Below are positions 12,584 to 23,100 of a DNA stretch of 64,000 nt, one piece after another. The stretch is from Aquarana catesbeiana (Eukaryota > Chordata > Amphibia > Anura > Ranidae). A program made the translations under genes and the position numbers. Numbering within the stretch: the first letter of the stretch is position 1; every line of letters begins with the position of its first letter. Location: the NCBI RefSeq assembly GCF_042186555.1, contig NC_133336.1:192773937-192837936 (forward strand), written 5' to 3'. Under the pieces are notes generated by a model that saw only the letters and a program-made list of their open reading frames with translations, had not been told where the DNA came from and did no database searches.

Positions 12584-12745
12584 CAGGGATATGCAGCAAT
12601 TAGCGGACCTCCAGCTGTTGCAAAATTACAAGACCCATCATGCCTCTGCCTCTGGGTGTCATGCTTGTGGCTGTCAGAGTCTTGCTATGCCTCATGGGAC
12701 TTGTAGTTCTGCAACAGCTGGAGGTCCGCTAATTGCATATCCCTG
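12584..12745. mobile_element. palindromic hAT-type MITE (162 bp) with 8-bp TSD
   Basis: Ends cagggatatgca and tgcatatccctg are inverted repeats. Long internal palindrome (gcggacctccagctgttgca and its complement). Flanked by perfect 8-bp duplications cactatgc at 12576-12583 and 12746-12753. The target is another MITE-like sequence (gatggccatacactatgcaatctg). Confidence 0.92.
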
Positions 12746-12804
12746 CACTATGCAATCTGATTGTATATTTAGTCAGAAGGGTGATCACCGATTGATTGCA
12801 TTTC

Positions 12805-12837
<33 letters not shown>

Positions 12838-13102
12838 ATGCAAGCGGGAATGGGAGGGAAGATGATGCAGGGTGTGTGCTAATGAGGTCAGCTGGTCAAC
12901 TCCTTCCTGTGTCATGACCTAAAGTCTGTAAGGACGCAAGACCGAAGCAATAGATACATTTGGAATCATGGATGGAGGACAGTAAAGTACGTGTCTGTAG
13001 GTTTTGTGGAAAGCCTTGATATTTTTGCAAAAAAAGTACATGACTGGTGCATAGGGGAACTGGAATTTAGAAAAAAAAAAAAGGGGGGGGTGAACTTAGC
13101 CT

Positions 13103-13905
13103 TTAACTGACTTGCCTACTGGGCATTTACACCCCCTTACTGCCCAGGCCATTTTTCAGCTTTCAGCGCTGTCGCACTTTGAATGACAATTGCGCGGTCG
13201 TGCTACACTATACCCAAACAAATTTATCATCATTTTCTTCTCACACATAGAGCTTTCTTTCGGTGGTATTTAATCACTGCTGGGTTTTTTATTTTTTTTT
13301 ATAAAAAAAAAAAATTAAAAAAAAATATTTTTTTATAAAAGAATAAAAAAAAGAAGACCAAAAATTTTGAAAAAAAAAAAAATGTTTTTTTACTTTTTTT
13401 CTGTCAGTAAATTTTGTAACCAAGTAATTTTTCACCTTCACTGATGTGCGCTGATAGGCTGAACTGGTGGGCGTTGATGAAGCGGCACTGATGAGCACTA
13501 ATAGGCGGCACTGGTGGGCACAGATAGGCATTGATGGGCATTGATCAACAGCAGTAATTGCCATTGATTGCCAGCGCTTACTGGCATTGCTAATGGGCAC
13601 TGATTGTTGGCACTTGTGGGCACTGTTTTCTGACACTGTATTTATTGTAATCAGGGCACTGATGATCAGTGCCTTGATTACATCCCTTGATGTCCCCTAT
13701 GAGGAGATGCTGCTGATCGACTTTCCTCTTCTCACTCTGTCAGTGCGAGGAGAGCAGATTACCGGCATCTCCTTGTTTACATGTGACCGGCTGTGATTGG
13801 ACACAGCTGATCACATGGTTAAAGAGCTGGGGGCGCAGCACTTTACAGAGATCAGGGTCGCGCCGTGTCCTAGCATTTGATGGTGGGCGGGCAGCGAGCA
13901 GTTAA
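13103..13905. mobile_element. TTAA-type non-autonomous element
   Basis: Starts ttaactgacttgcctactg and ends gggcagcgagcagttaa, giving imperfect inverted termini with TTAA at both edges. Contains the frog-repeat landmarks gacaattgcgcggtcgtgc and short GGCACTGAT-type repeats (13440-13650). Non-coding. Confidence 0.6.
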
Positions 13906-15057
13906 AGGACAATTGTACAAGAGAACTGAACATGTTTGGCCAGTCTTAGGCTGGCCATACATGGTTTGGATCCTGCTGAACTGGCTGAGATTTAAAGCTG
14001 CTAGTGATAATCACGGTCTTCTCTGCCCCACCCCCACTGCACCAGACAGTTACTCAGCAGGAGGGATTCCCCTGTCAACACAGTCTGTGTTAATGGGGGA
14101 ATCATGCAAACTTCTTTCCTGCAATTCCTGAAATTCGCACTATGACCTGCCTTAGACTGTAAACTCTGAAGGAACCTGGGTGTAGGGGCCCACATGACTG
14201 GGGGTAGCTGGGGAGGTTGCACAGGTTAGTTCCTGCAAAAATGTGCAGGTCAAGGGGCGGGGGTGTATTGTCACTGGGCAATAGCAGGGCTAGGAGGTGT
14301 GGCCAGGATACTGATCTTTCCTGGCGGCGGGGGTTAGCTCAGTAAGGGGGCAGCAGGAAAAGAGGCAACATCGCAGCAAAATGTATTTCTCTCCCCCCTG
14401 TAATTAAGCTGTGTGGTTTGTTTAATGTTATGTTTTATGTTGATGGATGCAGGGGTCTCTGGTTTGTGAAGGTCAGCATGGTGGAAGGTATACAATATGT
14501 GGTGTGGAACGGGTTGGGCCTATCTCGGTATGGGTACCTTCCCTATCTGGAAATAATGGGCTATCGGTCATCGGGCAAGAAGGTGGCAATAGTTTGTCTC
14601 TGAGCTGGTGGGATCGCGGCTAGGGGCCAGGATGCCGAGGTGGTGGTGGTACAGCCGATACAAGCCAATAGCAAACCTTCCTTCATGAACTTTAGACATA
14701 GGAGTCAGTTTAAAAAGTTGGGTTATGTATATTTTAGAATATATATTTTAAAATTTGAATTTTTATAGTAATTTTGTTATGGTTGTTAATAAAGGGGCCA
14801 TACGGCCATTAATCCAGAAGGTATGGCGTGTTATTTCTTTAGGCATTTTTAGGGGGTAAAAGGTTATGGGTTGGGATTAGTAAGTGGGGGCAAACGGCGC
14901 ATCAGCCATACCCCAGTCATGTGAATTTACAGTATGTAAGGTGCTGTGTCAACTGTCAGCACTATATAAATATCTGGAACAAATATTGATCGCATCATTG
15001 ACCTAGAAGGAATGGGCAGTAAGCAAGTTGGAATACTTGATCTTCATTCCTGTAGAA
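13906..15057. other. right half of the split repeat, then unclassified repeat-like sequence
   Basis: 13907-14140 begins with the inverted partner of 10050-10090. 14230-14830 is GC-rich then AT-rich and ends with ttaataaaggggccatacgg, resembling the 3' end of a retroelement (AATAAA at about 14790). No termini or ORF motifs allow a family name. Confidence 0.35.
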
Positions 15058-15460
15058 CAGGGGGTCACCAAATTTCTAAACAAAGAGCCAATTTACTGCC
15101 CTTCAGATTTTAGGGGGGCTGGACTTTGCCCATTGGAAGTTGAAAACGTCTTAACATAAGTAGGAGTAAACAGTGCCCCATCTTTGGAGTCAATGAGAGA
15201 TGGTGTCCCATTGTTGGTGTCATTGGGTGGGAAAAAATCTGGCTTCATCGTTGGCGTAATTTGGGGGGTGGGGGTGGGGGGTGGGGGACTGTGCCATATC
15301 CTCGGTATCATAGGGAGGAATTGTGCCTCTTCATTGGCTTCAGTGGGAGTATTGATGCCCCATTGTTGGTGTTAAGAGGATGAAATATTGCCCCAAGGGC
15401 CAGAGTTAAAGCAAGCAAAAGGCCGCATCGGATTCCAGGGCCACCATTTGAAGACCACTA
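15058..15460. mobile_element. hAT-like non-autonomous element with near-perfect 8-bp TSD
   Basis: Begins cagggggtcaccaaattt and ends tttgaagaccacta, a degenerate inverted terminus. Flanks ctgtagaa (15050-15057) and ctctagaa (15461-15468) match 7 of 8. The interior repeats the phrase ttggtgtcaatggg. The same family appears at 54385-55500, where it seeded a minisatellite. Confidence 0.7.
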
Positions 15461-17082
15461 CTCTAGAAGATAAGTAACAAAATATTAAACCCTTTGGGGT
15501 AGCTTTACAACCAGCCAACTAGACTTTTCAGACTAGAAGTTTCCTCATTTTCCAGAGGAAAGTGACATTTTTCTTCATTTGTCTGGCCATCTCTGCAAGT
15601 GTGGGAAACCTTTTAGGCAAATCCTTAATTGTATGTGTACACAAGATATGAACGCACACACCAGTACACTGTACATTCTTAAAAGTTTAATAAAAACAAA
15701 TCACAGTATGAGACGAGCCATTTGAAACTGCTTGGTGTCATTCTGTTGCAAATACATCTCCTTCCACCTCTCTCATAAAGGCAAAGTCAACGTAAAGAAT
15801 AACATCCTAATATAATGTGAATGACTGTGATATTAGGAACAATGTGTTGGTTGCATTCATAACATAGGACCTGAATACAAAATTGAAAAATGTTAACATT
15901 TAACAATTTTCCACTATGTATAAACATGTACAGTATCAGAAATGTATAAACAATGAGATAGGAGAATATCCTTTAGGAAAGCACCATAAAAGTTTGGAAA
16001 AAAATTAAAATCAACTGACTTTTTAATGCTCAACGATCTCAAGGATGTTCTTTAAAACATTTCCTGGCCACACTTTTTTTTTTTTTTTTTTTGGGTAACT
16101 GTTCTGAAGCATCTGTAAAGTGCACAATTATTTCCAGATTAGCTTAAGAAATTCAATGAGACTACAGTGGAATCATTTTAGACATTGCCCTAATGTATAG
16201 GTGCAATCTATGGGTCATATTGATTGAAGCCACCTATGGCATGGGCAACAAGCTTAAAAAAACAAAATGGGTTACTAATGGAGAACTGGGCATTGCCCAT
16301 TTTTAAACCAAACCACGGAAGGTTATAGTCGTAATTGGCCAACATATGTGGACATGATCAAACTTCTCTACGCCCGACCGGACATGAAGGTTTGTAAATG
16401 TGCACCACATTTGATGTTGTTGGAAGCAATTAGAAAGTTAAAATTTTTTTTTTTTTTTTAAACAAGTTTGGATGAGAAGGGAAGGCACAACTCTCCAAGG
16501 GTCAGAATTTGCAGAGATTTTTCTTTACTTCTTGTGTCACTGGGACAGGAAAAAAAAAAAAAAAAAAAAAAAAAAAAACACCCAGCAGAATACAAACCAC
16601 ATTAAACTTAACCATATTGATAGTATTTTTTAAACCCCTCCCTACTTTATAAAAAATCTGAATCCATTTTTAACATCGACCGCATGGGTGCTCTAAGCCT
16701 TCTAAGGGAAACCAGCCTTTTGGCATCTGCCAGAATTGCCAATCTGGGCTTGCACAGATATAGTAGAATTTTATCTTCACCAAGTGCCTTGAACATATAA
16801 AAGGGCTGGAAATATGTTTTTTTTTTTTTTTTGGCACAAATGTATAAAATTTGTATTAGGTTTAGATTGCAGTTCTAACACAAAAATGTTTGCAACAAAA
16901 TGTAAAATTTGTATTAAAGCTGAACCCCAGGGATGAAAATTCTTCACTCTTGCAGTGGCCCCCCCACCCTGCACATTAGGCCTAGGCAATGATGGGTAAG
17001 GTAATACATGAGATGTGACAATTGAATTTCCAGAATGCCCATGGCATAGCACTATGGTGAGTCACAGCCATTAATTTGCACT
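15461..17082. other. AT-rich sequence downstream of insrr, no gene seen
   Basis: Long poly-A and poly-T tracts (16076-16092, 16447-16459, 16551-16578, 16817-16832), otherwise unique-looking. No splice-bounded exon recognised. A minus-strand ATTAAA-like site near 15680 could mark a distal insrr 3' end (weak). Confidence 0.35.
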
Positions 17083-17400
17083 CAATGTAGAAGAAATGAA
17101 GATAAAAGGAGCGCTCGGTGATCAAAGAGGTAAGTCATTTGTATTATAGTTGAAGTTTCAGCAATAAAAAGAGGCCAATGCTTTTCAGGGGACAGTTTGC
17201 TGCCTCAGAAGTCCTCAGCGCTGGCTGTGTGTTCAAACAGTCCAGATCCAAGTGCCAAAGGCACCCTCCAACAGGATCATCCTACAACTATTTTTGCTAG
17301 CAGCCGAAACGTGTTGGCCTCTTTATTTCTGAAACTTCAAATTACTTACCTCTTTGATCACCGGGTGCTCCCTTAGCCTCATTTCTTCTACATTACACGG
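17083..17400. mobile_element. foldback MITE
   Basis: Left sequence gtagaagaaatgaagataaa and ggtgatcaaagaggtaagt recur inverted at 17345-17395 (cttacctctttgatcacc, then catttcttctac). The stem also pairs aataaaaagaggccaa with ggcctctttatttc. Loop of about 100 bp. Confidence 0.7.
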
Positions 17401-18438
17401 AGTCGACTGTAAGGACGCACACCAAGGTAGCAGCCCACCCTCTAACAGGGCACATTGCCACCTTTTTCTAAACTGGGCACAGACCTCTGGAAACCAATTC
17501 TTTCCCTCTGCCCACACCCTACCAATCTCAAACACTGACTGTTAGAGTCAGTCCAGCGCAATCTACATCCATTCTTCTCATTCATTCGCACTCGGGCATG
17601 TTCTGACATATTTGAACTTGTACTCCCCATTTGTCACAGACCCGTTGAATCCTTTACAGAGTAGTAGAAGAAATAACATGCATGTACATTGCACTTTTGG
17701 CAGAAAATGAGGGCCAGGAATCTGTGGGAAAATTGGCCAAACTGCAAGAGAAACTTTAGCTCTGTTACAATATGCTTATGGTGAGCATTCCATGAAGAGA
17801 TCAAATGTTTTTGAATGGCATAGGTGGTTTAGGGAGAGGCGGGAAGATGTCCACGATGACGCAAGAATGGTCAACATTGTTACTTGGATATTCTAAAAAA
17901 AAAAAAAAAAAAAAAAAAAGTTACGGTAATATTTTTGGAAGAAAAGACCAGAAGTTTGGCTTGATCAGTGGATTCTCCACCACAAAAAAACCTCCTGCAC
18001 ATGATGTATTAAAGTGGAAGTAAACCCATTGATTTAACAGGTTTCAAAAAACAAACAGTTACATCCCTGGCATGTGCGATAAATGTAACTGTCACATTTG
18101 TTTGTACTCTCAACCAAACTGTCAAACCATCCAATAGCTGGTGTCATAACTGTTCAGGTGTGCAGTAACTTGGCAGTTGAAGATCAGAGGCCAAGATGGC
18201 AGCTTCCAGGACTGAAAATGATAGAATTGACTTCCACTTTAAGTGTTTGAGTTCCTGGGCCAGAAATCTTTGCAAAAGGTGACCAACCACCTTATTCCCC
18301 TGACTTAGCACCCAGCGATTTTTGACAGTTTCCTTTTTTAAAGTATTTTTAAAATTTGGAAACAAAATTGAGGACACTCCAGATACCCAGCTCGCTGTGA
18401 CAAAGCGTTCCAAAAAACAAATTCCAGATTCTCGGCCC
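17401..18438. other. no gene seen
   Basis: Unique-looking sequence with a 24-base poly-A run at 17896-17919. Short frames lack recognisable motifs. Confidence 0.4.
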
Positions 18439-18895
18439 TACAGTGGAACCTCAGATTGCGAGTAACGCGGTTAACGAGCGTTTCGCAATACTAGCACTGT
18501 ATTTTTAAAAAACGAGCACGATTCAGGCCAAAGCGGTGTGCAGTACTGCTTTTGGCCTGAGGTGGGGGGCGCCGAAGCCGAGCAGAGCCGAACGTCCCGT
18601 TCGCAAATGCACGGAAAGGCCAGAGTACAGCATGGCTGACCTCTGCAAATCTCAGGTAGGAAGACTTTCCCAGGTCAGCCGCAGTGTCCTAGGGCCTTTT
18701 CGGCCATCTCCGAGGCTCTCTGGCATCCCCCCCACCCCCGCCTCTGAGGTATTGCATCCCATTGAAGTCAACGCGGTACAAATTATTTTCGTTTCCATTG
18801 ACTTCAATGGGAAAACTCGCTTTGATATGCGAGTACTTTGGATTACGAGCATACTCCTGGAACGGATTATGCTCGTAATCCGAGGTTCCACTGTA
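18439..18895. mobile_element. mariner-type MITE with TA target duplication
   Basis: Starts (TA)cagtggaacctcagattg and ends aatccgaggttccactg(TA), giving clear inverted terminal repeats of about 24 bp. A second inner pair is cattgaagtcaacgc and gacttcaatggg. About 450 bp, non-coding. Confidence 0.88.
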
Positions 18896-19739
18896 TTTGT
18901 ATTCAAACCTGCTCATGGGATAGAATATTCTAAAGTAATTAAAAGTTACACTAGCAGACAAGATAAAATTATAAACGTAAAATATTGAGGGCATATAAAG
19001 TATTCAGAGGAATGACCCTTTTAAAGATTTCCCCTACATAGCTGCATATATAATTTAATTCTCTCTTAAAACAGATTTAAAGGGAAGTTATCCCTTTAAA
19101 ATTTGCTTCTGTTCAGACCCATCTCTTTACGGATTTCTAACTGGTGAATCTCAGTTTACTAAATGAAATTGAAAAAAGGAAGAAGAAACTATGCCCGGTA
19201 GGTTTTTTAAGGGAACACTAGAACCTGCTTCCAGAGACAACATCAATTCATAATCTAGCACAGCGAGGAAAAAACATGGGTTCTAGACAGCCAAAGAAAA
19301 CATGATACATCCCTGAGACAAAAGTAGTCAAACAGAATCAAACTCAGACAAGTGCATAGAATGAACCTACAGCCATAGTCGGCCAACGCGTCCACACTGG
19401 CCATGGTCCGCTTCAATGAAATGCTTTTACCAATATGCTGAGAAAACAAGAGCAGCTCATTTTGAGAACATACACCACTTGATTTACCAGCATAAAATTA
19501 TGACAAATTCAAGCTTTATAACATGAAACATTGTCTTCTTTTCCTCCAACTCTGGGAGAAAACCTACATACAATAAAATTATATATAACAATCTCCGCCT
19601 GATAAAAACAAATTAAACCATCACACTCTGAGTGACCAAAGAATAAAAAGTCCGCTTAGCAGCAGTCTTTCCAATGTCAGAAGGACTTTTTTCACTTTGC
19701 AGTTAAAATCACAAATGTTTTTGATATGATTATTTTGCA
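18896..19739. other. insrr 3' flank, no separate gene seen
   Basis: AT-rich, no transposon termini recognised. It may be transcribed as part of the insrr 3' UTR. Confidence 0.35.
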
Positions 19740-19745
19740 TTTATT
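19740..19745 (-). promoter_or_regulatory. candidate insrr polyadenylation signal
   Basis: Plus-strand TTTATT is AATAAA on the minus strand, about 100 nt downstream of the insrr stop codon. A 3' UTR this short is possible. A longer one ending near an ATTAAA-like site around 15680 cannot be excluded. Confidence 0.3.
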
Positions 19746-19842
19746 TGCTGAAAGTATGTATGTGATGAAGACCTTGATGGTATAAAGCTTCTTTGCTTCT
19801 GTGAAGGCTTGACACCCCTGGTTTCTTCCAGACAGGTCATGC

Positions 19843-20182
19843 TCAGTGCTTCGCATTCCCATTTATGTGGTAAACATTCTTTTTCGAGCAAGAATCCCTT
19901 TTTGAATTTAAGACACACAAGGCATTGTCCTTCTGAGCACTGTGTAAAGATGAAAAGTTGGTAAAGGAAGGGGAAGGTGGGGTTTCCAAAAGGGTCTTCA
20001 GACACTGGTCAGCTTCTGTGTCTGAGATCTCAGTAGACTCCCGATGTTTATGGTAGCTGGTGTAGAAGAAGGAAACCTCCTGGAAAGCAGGCTTAAGATC
20101 ATCTTTAACACTCTCCAGGATCTGAAGAAAGGTTGGACGGTTTTTAGGATTCTTCTGCCAACACCATCGCATCAACTTGTGT
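19843..20182 (-). CDS. insrr: insrr last exon (INSR exon 22 equivalent): end of kinase and C-tail
   Basis: 340 nt including TGA at 19845-19843. It starts HKLMRWCWQKNPKNRPTFLQ, then ILESVKDDLKPAFQEVSFFY, closing the kinase domain. A tail of roughly 65 residues follows, Ser/Thr/Lys-rich and ending in NGNAKH. This tail is shorter than in INSR or IGF1R and resembles the short NG-ending IRR tail. Acceptor is ttccag. Confidence 0.95.
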
Positions 20183-23100
20183 CTGGAATAGAAGATAATG
20201 GTGTAAATGTAATAAACATCACCGCCCCCAACAAAATAAAAACCCCATTTACTTTTGGGTGCATTCCCAAGGCAATACACATCTGCTGTGCCAATTTGAG
20301 ATGGGGTGCTATGAATAATGTAGCAAGATGTGTAACATACTGTACAAAAGGTAAATGGGAACACCCAAAACTCCCTAATGAAAAGAAAAAAAAAAAGTTG
20401 GAAATTACAGCAGGGAGATTTTGCTGTGTGAAGTAGCCAACACATAAGTAGGGGCCAATTTAGCCTACCAGATTCCCCCCAATAACTTCACTTGTGGATA
20501 GACTTAATCTGTAAAATATAGCTATAGGATGTATTTCCCCATGTTCTGCCTATCCTTAATTTGCAGTGTTCTCCAGGAGGTTGTCTTCATTCCTAAACTG
20601 ATCCAAAACTTGTCATCTTTGAAGATGTGCATAGAGTTAACAGTGATCATCACTTACAATTGCCAAATATTTTCAGCTCTAGGATTTTCTTCAGAGGCTC
20701 CTGAATGGTAGATGGCCTATTCAAAGTACAACTACAGGCATCTATTTAAGTCCCAAAACACTTTACCCTCCTTGACCAAGCCAAACCCTCCATATTTGTG
20801 TTTTACATGCTCTCCTCTCAGACACAGCAGCTCAAAGTGGGAGGGTTTCAGCAAAAAAAAAAAAAAAAAGCAGTGGGCAGGTCTAGGTATGGCCAGGAGC
20901 CAACTGACAAGCTACAGACTTGTGATTCAGCAGTGACAGGGCCATGCCCCTTGGATCATCTAATCCCACTGTAGTGCAAGTGAGTACATCCTACACAAGA
21001 GTGGCAACTCTACTTTGAATTTAGGGGCAGTCCAGCATTGTTGCCAACTTGCTGCCTTAGATGGACTGGCAGGCGGAACAGGTATTTGTAGAACTTTGCA
21101 GGGAGGCTAATAGGAAACGAAGTGCGGAGGTATTTATAATTAAGTGCTGTAGCACATATTTCTTTTATTTGTAGGCCATAGTTCTACTTTAAGGTCTTTT
21201 AAATCTAGAATACTCACAGTCTATCAGGACAATTTTCTGGCCTTTCTAAAATTCCGTTGTCAATAACAAAGTGGAGGACTTGCTCATTGGCCATGCCTTG
21301 ATATGGCTGCTCTGCTAAAGTGGCAATTTCCCACAGGACCACACCAAATGACCTGCAAAAGAAAAAACAGAACCTGTAAACTATGATGGAGAAACGTCCA
21401 GGAATTTTTGAATACACTCAAGTAAAATTTTTACCATTTTTTTTATCGGATAGGAAATGGCTAGAACCACTGTCAGGTTTTCATTTGCGCCTCTGTCCCC
21501 ATTTCAGAGATTTCCCTTTGCTTCCACTGTGGTCAGGGGAGTAATGAGAAATCTCTCCTTGAGGCTACAGAAGTTCTAACCCTTTCCCACCATATTAAAA
21601 ACATGCTTTTGTCTGACAATGCTTTCATTGCTGTCCGTGTCTTCAAGACAAAAGGAGGAAAAAGTCTCCCCAACGGAGTCAGAGACTTGACAAAATTTCA
21701 AGTCTGCCACACCATATCCAAAACTCGAAAAGTTAAGGTTTAAGTCATTCTCAGATCTCAGGCAGTGTAAAGCCGGCCATAGTTTGAAATTTGGCCACTT
21801 CTGTACAACCAGCCTGTATGATTTTCACAGCTCTATCAGAGCTGCCAAGTTTAGCCGGTAGAGCCAATTAGTGCATTCTGATGGCAGGGAGGTCTCCCCA
21901 CTGTCAGAATACAATAGCTCAATGGGGAGGACTCTCCCATCCACATGGAGTGTTTTGCAAACCTACCAGATTGAAATTTACTGACACATCACCCAAAATT
22001 TACTGGCACAGTCACGTTTTTACTGGCATATCCAAAAGTTACAAAATGACAGTTTTAAGTGCAAATTTCTATATTTAGGCTACAAACAAGTACAATATGC
22101 AAAGCAAGGTAGATATTCTTATTTTATTTTCGACATAGTAAATAAGTAGCTAAGGAACAGGAATTGAGAGGGCAAGAAATTACAATGGATGACACACACG
22201 AAATTGACTCTCACAGTGACACTGACAGCAGTGTGCAGCAGCACAGATGATGGAACCCAGTGGGCCATCCATAGGGGGCGCCCGGGCGCCGCCCCCCCCC
22301 CCCCCCCCTCCAGGCAGTCAAAAAAAATTTTAAATGGCCCTTAAAAAAAAAAAAAAAAAGTAGAAAAAAAGTCCTTAAGTGCACTGTGTTCGGGCGCCGG
22401 GCACAGTGCACTATGGAAAGCGCCACGTCTATGCAATCACAAGATTGCAGACGAGGCGCTTCATTTGCGAGGTTTTAACCCGCCTTGTGGCGCAAAGCAA
22501 AACGCCGATCGGCATCCGCCCAGCGCCCATAGTGTATTACTATGGCCGTGTGCTTTGAATGACAGACTAGTTAGTAGTATGTCACTTCCGGTTTTCCCTG
22601 TGTCAGACCAGTGCGCCCGAGAAACAAGTAGTTGAAAATCCACAGGAGGGGGGCAAAGCCGAATGACTCCACTTCCAAACCGAAACACAGCAACACCAGT
22701 GGAGATAATAGAAGCATTGACGATCACACAAGGCTGGTCTCCTTATTTCTACAGGATGGATGGATGGATGGATGGATGGATGGATGGATGGGGAAGCTTC
22801 ACATGGGCTGTGTGTTTCACAAGTGCCGATCGTCAGTGCTTCTATTATCTCCACTGGTGTTGCTGTGTCTCGGTTTGGCAGTGTCAGTGGAGGCTCTTGT
22901 TAAACACACAGCCCATGTTGTGAAGCCTCCCCATCCATCCTGTAGAAATTAGGAGACCAGATTTGTGTGACTGAATATGCACGGAGATAAGAACGAGATA
23001 AGACTGACATGCTTCCCAGCTAGCATATGGAAGGAAGGAGGCAGAGGAGGTGTCAGGACAGTGTCACTAGCCATGGACTGCAGTCTGCAAGACAGAGCCT

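Noticed and set aside
18536..18988. 150-codon plus-strand open frame
   Set aside because: Runs through the mariner MITE at 18439-18895; no protein motif.
19843..20445. 200-codon reading of the last insrr exon
   Set aside because: Only the part from 20182 downward is coding; the upstream residues are intron read-through before the ttccag acceptor.
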